Shown: positions 1 to 7,961 of the stretch, one piece after another
Numbering within the stretch: the stretch's first letter is position 1
How the letters are laid out: each line of letters starts with the position of its first letter
DNA from: Bacteroidales bacterium UBA1184
GTDB taxonomy: Bacteria; Bacteroidota; Bacteroidia; Bacteroidales; ML635J-15
Direction: 5' to 3'
Length of the DNA: 31,758 bases
NCBI GenBank assembly: GCA_002310235.1
Contig: DBYO01000014.1
Location: 61,717-93,474 of the forward strand
Program-made: the position numbers and the translations under genes
The notes under the pieces: generated by a model
What the model saw: the letters and a program-made list of their open reading frames with translations, nothing else
Told to the model about the DNA's origin: nothing
The model's database searches: none

Positions 1-2624
1 AACTTGTTGCCCTTGCCAAGGTACTGCTTTATTGAAACATTCAGGATGTGCATATCTGGATTGTTGGTAAACTCGTTGTTCAAGTATTTGTTGTACTTGT
101 AGTTGGCCTCCAAGTAGGTGCGACCGAACATCTGCCACTTGATTGATGTGCCGGCATAGTAGTTGGTGGTCTTGTTGTTGTTGAAGTAATTTGCCGACTT
201 GTAGGTCGTAGTTGAGTAGCTGTAGCGACCGTTTATTCTCCAAGTAAGTTTGTCCGAAAGGTTTATCTGTAAGGTTAGGTTTGGAGTGTACGAATTGCTC
301 TGCGACTTGTTTTCTATTCCGTTGATGAAAGTCGGGTTCTGGTCGTAAACGTAGCGGAATCCAATGCTAGTTGTAAATTTTGATTTTATGATAGGAATCT
401 CCAAGTGTATATTAGCACCTGCTGAGTGTCCGCCGTGTACAATTTCTGGGGTGCGAACATTCCTGTAACCTAGTCCATCAACATATTCAATTTTCTGGTT
501 GTAGGTAATAAGGTCTGGCTGGTACGTATAGTCAGCACTTACGAATGCTCCCATAAATGATGCTCTGTTGTGATATCCGAACATAGCGCTTGTGTTGTGT
601 TCGCTGGTATATGAAAGGTTCGGATTGCCGTTTACTACATACAATGGGTCCATATTGGTGGAAATCGGTTGCAGGTAGGTGAAATCAGGCTCTTCGATGT
701 CGTAAGAATAGTCAAACGACAGCCAGATGTTGTTAGGTGATTCCCAGTTAATTTCGAAGTATGGGATAACGCTTCCGTAGTTGCGTCTGAGCGGGTCGCC
801 ATTTATATTAGCACGGGTGTATTTGCCGTTCTGCTGCAAGTTCTTGTATGCTGCACCTGCGTTGATGTACAATCCATTGAACGAATATGCAAATGCAACA
901 CCGAGACGGTTGTAGAAAAGATCGCGCTGCGAAATGAGCGACAGCGAGTCGATTGCGGCGTTCGACTGAAGTTCGTCCTGTGCTTCGTGCGAAAGCTTTT
1001 CGGTGTTCATGGCGAAGTTGTAGAAGGTGCTGAATGTGAAACGTTTGCCTATTGGTTCAACATACATTACGCTCGATTTCAGATTGTTGGTATTCTTGTT
1101 CTGAGATGATGCAACCTTGATTCTTTCGTCTTCCGTTGTTGCGTTGAAGAAATCGTTCAGGTTTTCTTCGTTTTCCTTTTCCAGCGCTATTGTGTTGTTG
1201 TTTTCGGCACTGATGGAGAACGAGCGTTTGGGTTTCATGAACTTGTGGTTGTAAATCACAAGAGCATCGGTGTTTATGTTGTTGAGTTTACTGTCGCTTA
1301 TTTCTGAATATTGATTAATAAGGTCGAGATTGCCACCTTGGTACAAGGCAACATTGTTGTTGTTTTTTCTGGTTCCTGTAAATTTTACATTGATTCTGCC
1401 GATAATGTAGTCGAGCGAGTCGATTTTCTCTTCGAGACGAGCCGACACCGAATGCGAAAAATTCTTGTTGGCATTGTATGAAGTGTCGGTCATGAAGTAC
1501 GAGGTGTCGGTAAGCATTGTCTTCTGGTTGGCGAAAATGTCGGCTTTGGAATTAATTTGATTATAGGTGTAATTGGTGTAAAGAATAGTCTTGCCGTCGT
1601 CGTAGTTGAAGTTTACACCGCCACCGTAGTTTTGTGCGAAGCCGTTGCCGTCCCAATATAGGTTGCTTCCGAAACCGCCCCACCATCCGCCGTTGCCGAA
1701 TCCGAAATCTCCATTATCGTGGGTAAATGCGCTCGAACCCTTGAATTCCTGCATATCCTCCCAGTCGGTACGGGTCGAGTTGATGTCGTTGCCGTAGCCG
1801 ATAACCGAAAGCTGGTACTTGTCGTTGAAGCGGTTGAAGCTGCCCTTGGCAAGCCACGGGATGAAGTTGCCGTCGCCCCAGCCTGCACCTACGCTAGCCT
1901 TGCCGAAGTAGCCCTTTTTGTATTCCTGTTTCAGTTCGAGGTTCATGACCTTGTTCTGAGTACCGTCCTTTATGCCAGTAAGCTTTTCCTGCTCCGACTT
2001 GTCGTTGTAAACCTGCACTTTCGAAACTGCTTCTGCATCAATGTTCTGCGTAACCATCTTGGGGTCGTCGCCGAAGAAGTTCTTGCCATCAACATAGACC
2101 TTGCTGACATCCTTGCCCATCGACTTTATTCCGCCGTCGGCATCAACTTCAATGCCTGGAAGTTTCTTCAGCAGGTCTTCTACGGTAGAGCCGGGTGCAA
2201 CCTTGAAAGTTGCGGCATTGTATTCCACGGTATCACCTTTAAATAATAACGGAGCCTGAGCTTCGTGTACAACCACTTCCATCAGCACTTCGGCGATAGG
2301 CGACAACTTGAGGTTGCCGAGGTTTATGCTCTTGCCGTCAGTCTTTTTGATGTGCTTCTGGTAGGGCGTGTAGGTAATGTGTGAAATCTTTAGCAAATAG
2401 TCGCGGTTTTTCACATTCTTGAACACAAAATGACCGTCGGTGCCCGAAATTGCATATTCGAGCAGAGTAGAGTCTGTTTCGTTGAGAAGCATTACTGTTG
2501 CAAACGGTACTTCTTCGCCTGTATCGGCTTCAATAAGGTTTCCGGAGATTTCAATATTTTGTGCAGAAATCCTTGCTACGCAAATTGCAGATATGAATAA
2601 TATTAAAGTGATAAGCCGCTTCAT
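1..2624 (-). CDS. TonB-dependent outer-membrane receptor, CarboxypepD_reg/plug/beta-barrel type (3' end missing)
   Basis: An open frame enters at the left edge and starts at ATG 2622-2624, giving 874 visible residues without a stop; the C-terminus lies outside the window. Residues 1-22 form a signal peptide (MKRLITLILF..., ending ISAQ). Residues about 25-110 look like a carboxypeptidase-regulatory-like beta-sandwich (GNLIEADTGEEVPFATV, then DGHFVFKNV). The TonB plug follows at about 125-220 (GDTVEYNAATFKVAPGSTVE, then DLLKKLPGIEVDADG and VYVDGKNFFGDDPKMV). The remainder is a beta-barrel rich in aromatic and Asn residues, matching the OMP_b-brl_3 family. A Gly/Trp-rich stretch (GFGNGGWWGGFGSN) lies near residues 300-315, probably in a loop. 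No susD-like partner is visible on the right side, so the substrate is unknown. A perfect -7 box sits 22 bases upstream. The family call is firm; the ligand cannot be inferred. Confidence 0.9.
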   Translation of the reverse strand, partial: MKRLITLILFISAICVARISAQNIEISGNLIEADTGEEVPFATVMLLNETDSTLLEYAISGTDGHFVFKNVKNRDYLLKISHITYTPYQKHIKKTDGKSINLGNLKLSPIAEVLMEVVVHEAQAPLLFKGDTVEYNAATFKVAPGSTVEDLLKKLPGIEVDADGGIKSMGKDVSKVYVDGKNFFGDDPKMVTQNIDAEAVSKVQVYNDKSEQEKLTGIKDGTQNKVMNLELKQEYKKGYFGKASVGAGWGDGNFIPWLAKGSFNRFNDKYQLSVIGYGNDINSTRTDWEDMQEFKGSSAFTHDNGDFGFGNGGWWGGFGSNLYWDGNGFAQNYGGGVNFNYDDGKTILYTNYTYNQINSKADIFANQKTMLTDTSYFMTDTSYNANKNFSHSVSARLEEKIDSLDYIIGRINVKFTGTRKNNNNVALYQGGNLDLINQYSEISDSKLNNINTDALVIYNHKFMKPKRSFSISAENNNTIALEKENEENLNDFFNATTEDERIKVASSQNKNTNNLKSSVMYVEPIGKRFTFSTFYNFAMNTEKLSHEAQDELQSNAAIDSLSLISQRDLFYNRLGVAFAYSFNGLYINAGAAYKNLQQNGKYTRANINGDPLRRNYGSVIPYFEINWESPNNIWLSFDYSYDIEEPDFTYLQPISTNMDPLYVVNGNPNLSYTSEHNTSAMFGYHNRASFMGAFVSADYTYQPDLITYNQKIEYVDGLGYRNVRTPEIVHGGHSAGANIHLEIPIIKSKFTTSIGFRYVYDQNPTFINGIENKSQSNSYTPNLTLQINLSDKLTWRINGRYSYSTTTYKSANYFNNNKTTNYYAGTSIKWQMFGRTYLEANYKYNKYLNNEFTNNPDMHILNVSIKQYLGKGNK

Positions 2625-2646
2625 ATAACCTATGTTTTTATTTGCA

Positions 2647-2654
2647 CAAAAATA
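2647..2654 (-). promoter_or_regulatory. Bacteroidetes -7 promoter box for the TonB receptor
   Basis: On the minus strand this reads TATTTTTG, a perfect TAnnTTTG. It ends 22 bases before the receptor ATG, so the leader would be short. No convincing -33 TTTG is seen at the usual spacing. Confidence 0.55.
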
Positions 2655-2715
2655 TAACTAATTTTTTGTGGAAATTGTACCCCAAATAGTTTTATGTAAA
2701 CTTTAACACAAATGG

Positions 2716-2827
2716 GTCTAACAGTCAATCAGTCTAACAGGCTAAAAGCCCAACAGAAGACTAGACTATCTGTCCGCAAGACTGCTAGCCTGTTGGCCTG
2801 CAAGCCTGTTAGCCTTCGAGTCTAAAA
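2716..2827. repeat. Degenerate 8-bp periodic array (14 units) with an imperfect inverted repeat
   Basis: Cut into consecutive octamers from 2716, all 14 units begin with G, 13 have C at position 3, 12 have A at position 8 and 10 have T at position 4. The consensus is G-Y-C-T-R-N-N-A (examples gtctaaca, gcctgtta, gtctaaaa). The left units are A-rich at positions 5-6 and the right units carry the complementary word, so 2732-2756 and 2790-2814 form a 25-base inverted repeat with 20 matching positions. The last unit contains the stop codon of the DUF192 gene. The period is not a multiple of three and no frame is open through it, so it is non-coding. It lies between the DUF192 stop and the TonB-receptor promoter. 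Function unknown; it could act as a folded 3' end or be a relic of a repeat family. Confidence 0.7.
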
Positions 2828-3349
2828 ATTAACCTTCGTTCCCTTGTCGATTCCGTACTTGTCGCAAAGTCCAGCGTTGATTTCGATTACATACATTGCT
2901 GGTGCTTCGGATGGTAGCGAAGTTTCGTCCAATGTCTTTGCATTCTTGCAGATGCTTACGACTTCGCGTTTTGCATTGACGTAGATTATGTCCAATGGAA
3001 TAAGAGTGTTGCGCATCCAGAACGACCTCCAGTCTTCGTCTTGGAATAGGAAGAGCATACCTTTGTTTTCGTCCATCTGCTTGCGGTACATAAGTCCGCG
3101 TGCATGTTCTTCTTCGGTGGTCGCCAGTTCCATGTCAATGCTGAAAATTACAGAGTCGCTAGCATTGATGAATTGCAGTTCTCCATCTTTGCGAAATTCT
3201 GGCGGATTGTCGAAGTCGTATTTCCTGACTTTCAGTTCCTTGGTGGGTTTATTGTCGTTGTTTCCCCTTGGCTTTGGTGTCTTGTCGCAGCTAGAAACAA
3301 CGATTGCTGATGCGATTATGGTTATATATGCTAAAGTCTTGAATTTCAT
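2822..3349 (-). CDS. DUF192 family lipoprotein
   Basis: 175 residues. The N-terminus is a lipoprotein signal (MKFKTLAYITIIASAIVVSS followed by Cys21), so the protein is probably lipid-anchored in the envelope. Residues 60-175 match the DUF192 family: ARGLMYRKQMDENKGMLFLF, a Trp-rich SFWMRNTLIPLDIIYV segment and the VIEINAG motif near the end. The biochemical role of DUF192 is not established. It starts 3 bases after the upstream ABC transporter gene ends and is the last gene of the purB, ABC transporter, DUF192 operon. Its stop codon sits inside the 8-bp periodic array. The family assignment is secure; function is unknown. Confidence 0.88.
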   Translation of the reverse strand: MKFKTLAYITIIASAIVVSSCDKTPKPRGNNDNKPTKELKVRKYDFDNPPEFRKDGELQFINASDSVIFSIDMELATTEEEHARGLMYRKQMDENKGMLFLFQDEDWRSFWMRNTLIPLDIIYVNAKREVVSICKNAKTLDETSLPSEAPAMYVIEINAGLCDKYGIDKGTKVNF

Positions 3350-3352
3350 TGC

Positions 3353-5176
3353 TTATGAATTTTGTAAAGTGTGAAGTTTGTAGTATATTCCTTGTTTTGC
3401 AATAAGTTCGTCGTGCTTTCCAGTTTCAACAATCTGACCTTCGTTAAGCACGATTATAATGTCGGCATTCTTTATGGTTGACAGCCTGTGTGCAACAACT
3501 ACGGAAGTCCTATTTTTCATGAGTTGTTCGATTGCTTCCTGCACAAGGCGTTCCGACTCTGTATCGAGGGCCGATGTGGCTTCGTCGAGGATAAGAATTG
3601 GCGGGTTTTTCAGCAATGCACGTGCTATGCTTATTCTTTGTCGTTGACCACCAGAGAGTTTGCAGCCTCCATCGCCTATGTTTGTGTCGAAACCTTTCTC
3701 GGTTTCCATGATGAAGTCGTAAGCGTTGGCGATTCTCGCGGCACGTTCCACGTCTTCTTTCGAAATGCCTTCTTGTCCGAGCGTTATGTTGTTGTAAATG
3801 GTATCGTTGAACAGGATTGGCACTTGGTTGACGTATCCCATAAGGTCGCGGAGTTCCTTGAGCTTGTAGTCGCGTATGTTTTTGCCGTCGATGAGGATTT
3901 CTCCTTCGGTGACATCGTAGAAACGTGGAATAAGGTCAACAATGGTCGATTTGCCTGAGCCGCTCTGCCCAACAAGCGCAATAGTCTGCCCTTTCTTAAT
4001 GGTAAGATTAATGCCATGAAGCACTTCCGTGTCGGCGTTGTACGAGAATTTAACGTTGCGGAATTCAATCTCGTTGCAAAATTCTGGGATATGTTCGTTG
4101 CCTTGGGTGTTGATGATCTGATTTTCGGCATTAAGTATTTCGTTTACACGGTCAACCGATGCCATTGCCTTCTTAATATTGAACCAAGCTGTAGACAGTG
4201 ATTTCGCTGGTTGAATCAACTGGCTGAAAATCAACAGATATCCAATGAGCGCTTCGGACGAGAATGTGCTGTCGGAAGCAAGTATCATGGTACCACCGAA
4301 GCACAGTATTATAACAACGGCAACAGTGGCAAGGAATTCGCTGAGCGGACTCGCCAGGAAACGTATCCTATTGATGTGGTTCATGAGTTTAGTGTAGTCC
4401 TCGTTGTCCTTTTCAAATTTCTCAGAAATGTGCTTTTCGGCGTTGAATGCTTTTATAACTCGCAGTCCGCCAATCATTTCCTCTATCTGCGACAATAGCG
4501 ATCCCATCTTTTCCTGTCCAGCCATCGATGTCTTGCGGAGCGAGCGGCCAGTCTTGCCAATGAGCAGACCTACTATAGGCAGAAGGATGAATGCGAAAAC
4601 AGTCAACTCCCAACTTATTATTATCATGGATACCAGATAAATAATAATTTTCACTGGGTCGCGGAAAATCATTTCTAGCGAACTCATGATGCCCCATTCT
4701 ATTTCCTGCACGTCGCTGGTCATGCGGGCGATGATATTGCCCTTATGCTCGTCGGAAAAATATGCTATAGGAAGGGATAGTGTTCTGTTGAACAGTGAGT
4801 TGCGAATATCTTTAACTACACCGTTACGAATAGGTACCATAAAATGGTTGGCTAGGTACATCGTGGCGGTCTTGAAGAAGGTTGCGATGACAACTATGAT
4901 TGCAATTGTAAGAAGTGCCTGGAACTTGCCTTGCGAGTCGATGATGCTGGTAAGCCAGTAGTAGAAGTTGTGCTTCATCGATTCGATGTCGGTGATGCTC
5001 ATCTCGACCATGTCGCGCACAGGTTCCTGTGTGTTGAAAAGTATGCCGAGGAAAGGTATCACCATGGTAAACGAGCAAAGACTGAACACCGCCGATAGAA
5101 TGTTGAATATAATGTTCAGCAGGGCGTAGCCTTTGTATGGCAGTATGTATCTCGTTACCTTAAGGAAATCTTTCAT
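3353..5176 (-). CDS. ABC exporter, fused membrane and ATP-binding domains (MsbA-like)
   Basis: 607 residues, the size of a half-transporter exporter that works as a homodimer in the inner membrane. Residues 1-330 form the six-helix membrane domain and about 370-600 the ATPase. Visible motifs are Walker A GQSGSGKST (403-411), Q-loop Gln451, signature LSGGQ (507-511), Walker B ILILDE (527-532) and the switch His563 in VAHRLS. The overall match is to the lipid A/lipid exporter group (MsbA-like), which is common in Bacteroidetes, but substrate cannot be read from sequence. The start codon overlaps the purB stop in an ATGA, so the two are translationally coupled. DUF192 follows 3 bases downstream. 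Alternative: a drug or peptide exporter of the same fold. Confidence 0.9.
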   Translation of the reverse strand: MKDFLKVTRYILPYKGYALLNIIFNILSAVFSLCSFTMVIPFLGILFNTQEPVRDMVEMSITDIESMKHNFYYWLTSIIDSQGKFQALLTIAIIVVIATFFKTATMYLANHFMVPIRNGVVKDIRNSLFNRTLSLPIAYFSDEHKGNIIARMTSDVQEIEWGIMSSLEMIFRDPVKIIIYLVSMIIISWELTVFAFILLPIVGLLIGKTGRSLRKTSMAGQEKMGSLLSQIEEMIGGLRVIKAFNAEKHISEKFEKDNEDYTKLMNHINRIRFLASPLSEFLATVAVVIILCFGGTMILASDSTFSSEALIGYLLIFSQLIQPAKSLSTAWFNIKKAMASVDRVNEILNAENQIINTQGNEHIPEFCNEIEFRNVKFSYNADTEVLHGINLTIKKGQTIALVGQSGSGKSTIVDLIPRFYDVTEGEILIDGKNIRDYKLKELRDLMGYVNQVPILFNDTIYNNITLGQEGISKEDVERAARIANAYDFIMETEKGFDTNIGDGGCKLSGGQRQRISIARALLKNPPILILDEATSALDTESERLVQEAIEQLMKNRTSVVVAHRLSTIKNADIIIVLNEGQIVETGKHDELIAKQGIYYKLHTLQNS

Positions 5177-6516
5177 ATTCCAGTGTAGTTGAACGGTGTT
5201 ATCTGCATCAGTTCGGCCTTAACGTCTTCGCTGACATCGAGTCCGCTGATGAAGTCGATGAAGGTCTGGTGTGTAACTTTTGCGTTGGTTCTTGTGAGAG
5301 CCTTCAGCGCTTCGTATGGGTTGGGGTAGTTTTCGCGGCGAAGTATTGTCTGTATTGCTTCGGCGACTACCATCCAGTTGTTTTCGAGGTCGGCATCAAT
5401 CTTTTCGCGGTTGAGCAAAAGTTTCGACATTCCCTTGTCGAGCGATGCGAGCGCGATGAGTATATGTCCCATAGGCACGCCGAGGTTGCGCAGTACTGTA
5501 GAGTCGGTGAGGTCGCGCTGCAGACGGCTGATTGGAAGTTTACGTGCCAAGTGTTCGCAGATGGCGTTGGCGATTCCGAGGTTGCCTTCTGCGTTTTCGA
5601 AATCGATAGGGTTAACCTTGTGCGGCATTGCGCTTGAGCCAACTTCGCCAGCTTTGATTTTCTGCTTGAAGTATTCCATCGAGACGTAGGTCCAGATATC
5701 GCGTGCAAAGTCGATGAATATGGTGTCGATTCTTGCCATGCAGTGCATCAGGGCGGCAATGTTGTCGTAGTGTTCTATTTGCGTTGTCGGGCAGCTGCGG
5801 TGCAGACCGAGTATTTCGTTAACGAACTTATTTCCGAAAGCGTTCCAGTCGATGTGCGGAAATGCTACATTGTGTGCATTGAAGTTGCCTGTTGCTCCGC
5901 CGAACTTTGCGCTGAACGGAATTTTTTTCAGCTGGCGAATCTGCTCGTTGAGTCGGACGACAAAAACATTCATTTCCTTGCCAAGTCGGGTGGGAGAGGC
6001 TGGCTGTCCGTGGGTACGGGCTAGCATAGGGATGTCTTTCCATTCGTCGGCAAGTGAGGCTATTGTTGCAACTGTGTTTTCGAGGCGCGGCAGATATACG
6101 TTTTCAACCGATTCCTTAAGCAGGAGCGGGGTTGCCGTGTTGTTTATGTCCTGTGAGGTAAGTCCGAAATGTATGAACTCCTTGAAATGCGACAGTCCGT
6201 GTGCGTCGAAGTATTCCTTGATGAAATATTCCACAGCCTTCACATCGTGGTTGGTTGTCTTTTCGATATTTTTAACCTTTTCGGCATCTTCAGCAGTGAA
6301 ATTTCTGTAAAGGTCGCGCAGAAGTTCGTATTTGCTGCTGTCAAAATTTTTCAGCTGAGGAATGGAATTCTTGGTAAGTTCGATAAAATATTCGATTTCG
6401 ACCCTTACGCGGTATCTAATAAGTGCGTATTCCGAAAAATATTCTCTAAGTTCCTTTGTCTTAGAATAGTAGCGTCCGTCAATAGGACTAACAGCCATTA
6501 ATGCGTCGTTTGACAT
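5173..6516 (-). CDS. purB: Adenylosuccinate lyase
   Basis: 447 residues of the fumarase/aspartase superfamily. It catalyses two fumarate-releasing steps of purine synthesis (SAICAR to AICAR, and adenylosuccinate to AMP) in the cytoplasm. Motifs seen: GRYYSKTKELREYFSEYAL at the start, FGLTSQDINNTA (about 117-128), ARTHGQPASPT with the general-acid His169, and the family signature GSSAMPHKVNP (293-303) with catalytic Ser294/Ser295 region and Lys300. Length and sequence resemble the longer E. coli-like PurB subgroup. It heads an operon with the ABC exporter (4-base ATGA overlap). A near-match -7 box (TTAATTTG, 6538-6545 on the minus strand) lies 21 bases upstream. The 95-base gap to the MATE gene holds no clear hairpin. 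No anomalies in key residues. Confidence 0.96.
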   Translation of the reverse strand: MSNDALMAVSPIDGRYYSKTKELREYFSEYALIRYRVRVEIEYFIELTKNSIPQLKNFDSSKYELLRDLYRNFTAEDAEKVKNIEKTTNHDVKAVEYFIKEYFDAHGLSHFKEFIHFGLTSQDINNTATPLLLKESVENVYLPRLENTVATIASLADEWKDIPMLARTHGQPASPTRLGKEMNVFVVRLNEQIRQLKKIPFSAKFGGATGNFNAHNVAFPHIDWNAFGNKFVNEILGLHRSCPTTQIEHYDNIAALMHCMARIDTIFIDFARDIWTYVSMEYFKQKIKAGEVGSSAMPHKVNPIDFENAEGNLGIANAICEHLARKLPISRLQRDLTDSTVLRNLGVPMGHILIALASLDKGMSKLLLNREKIDADLENNWMVVAEAIQTILRRENYPNPYEALKALTRTNAKVTHQTFIDFISGLDVSEDVKAELMQITPFNYTGI

Positions 6517-6611
6517 TTCGTATAAATTTTAAAACTGCAAATTAACGAAAAAAAAATGAAGTATGAAAATATGAATATACCAATCTAGTTAGTAAAAAGG
6601 CAGCAATAATT

Positions 6612-7955
6612 CTACCTTTTCCCCCATTTGGCGAGTTTCATGTATGAGAACGATATAATAAATAGCAGTGTGCTGTATATCAGTTCGGTGCACCATATTG
6701 ACTCGACATTCAAGTTCCAAACGCTGGCGCTGAAGTATAGGTAAACAATGTAAACCACCAGTACGCATGCTTCGAGAAGAAGAGCGGAGAGTGTGTGTCC
6801 TGTGCCAGATATGAATTCAAAGTAAACCATTGCTGGCGAAAGCATTAATGCTGCGCCAAGTACAACGTATATGGTGTTTACCGAGTTGAGAGCCAGTACA
6901 GTGTCGTCTGTGTATATTCCAGCAATGTATTGCGGAATGATTGCACAAATGATGATAAGCGGTGCCATTATGGCGAGGCTCATCTTTGCTATTTTTATAA
7001 GTGTAGCTGGGATTTCGTCTTCTTTTTGCGCTCCGATAAGCCTGCTGGTGAGAGTGTTGGATGTCGCACTGAATGCAAATACAGGTATTGTAACCAGCAT
7101 ATATACGCTACGCACAATTCCAGATACCGCTATAGGCATTTCTCCTGTGTGCTCTATCATTGTGAAGAAAACAAACCATAGGCCAAACGACATGAGCCTT
7201 TGCAGCATTGTTGGGAATGCCAATTTCAGCACCGATTTTAGCAGAGGTAATTCGATCTTGCCGAATTCGAACAGCCCGTATTTCCTGAACGGAATCATTT
7301 TGAACGTGTGGAATACAAACAGTAACATTGCCGACAATTCGGCGCATACCGATGACAAACCTGCTCCGCGAATGCCCATTTCGGGGAAACCGAGGTTGCC
7401 AAATATCAGCGTGTAGTCGAGAAAAATGTTCATCGCGGCCATCAATATGGTCGTGTAGGTGATGATTTTTGTGTTCGACAAGCCTATGTACAGTGAGCGG
7501 AACAAGTAGTTGATGCAGACAATTACAATTCCGTAGTGTCTGTAGTTGGTAAACTGTATGGCAGCTTCGTAAACGTTTGGCGAGTCGATGATGAAATTGA
7601 GAAGTACATCTGAGAAGAAATGCATTACAAGCCAAAGCGTTAGACCGAGAATCGTAGTGAACAGCAATCCGTGTTCAAACACAACGCCTATCTGCTTGTA
7701 GTTCTGCTCGCCAAACCGCCTTGCTATTATGATTTGTACGCCAATTGCAAATCCCATAGCCAATGCCGTAAAAACTAAGTAGTATATTCCACCAAGCATT
7801 ACTGCACCTAGTTCTACGTTGCCTACATGTCCAATAAACACGGTATTGACAAAAACCATTATGGTCTGGGCGAGGTTCCCGAAGATAATTGGGTAGGAAA
7901 TCTGCCATATTTCCTTGTTGGTGACCGATAAGGGTTTCTTTATTGCTGCGTTCAT
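6612..7955 (-). CDS. MATE family efflux transporter (first of two)
   Basis: 447 residues, strongly hydrophobic, with about 12 predicted membrane helices. The N-terminus (NKEIWQISYPIIFGNLAQTI, then NTVFIGHVGNVELGAV) is typical of the MATE/NorM fold, in which an inner-membrane antiporter expels cationic compounds using Na+ or H+. It starts 6 bases after the stop of the gingipain-like protease gene and so is probably co-transcribed with it. It is only distantly similar to the MATE gene at 15004-16377: the two do not look like recent duplicates. Substrate unknown. Confidence 0.9.
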   Translation of the reverse strand: MNAAIKKPLSVTNKEIWQISYPIIFGNLAQTIMVFVNTVFIGHVGNVELGAVMLGGIYYLVFTALAMGFAIGVQIIIARRFGEQNYKQIGVVFEHGLLFTTILGLTLWLVMHFFSDVLLNFIIDSPNVYEAAIQFTNYRHYGIVIVCINYLFRSLYIGLSNTKIITYTTILMAAMNIFLDYTLIFGNLGFPEMGIRGAGLSSVCAELSAMLLFVFHTFKMIPFRKYGLFEFGKIELPLLKSVLKLAFPTMLQRLMSFGLWFVFFTMIEHTGEMPIAVSGIVRSVYMLVTIPVFAFSATSNTLTSRLIGAQKEDEIPATLIKIAKMSLAIMAPLIIICAIIPQYIAGIYTDDTVLALNSVNTIYVVLGAALMLSPAMVYFEFISGTGHTLSALLLEACVLVVYIVYLYFSASVWNLNVESIWCTELIYSTLLFIISFSYMKLAKWGKR

Positions 7956-7961
7956 TTGCTT

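Noticed and set aside
1719..2246. 175-residue plus-strand frame opposite the TonB receptor
   Set aside because: It mirrors the conserved plug region of a clear receptor, with no independent support.
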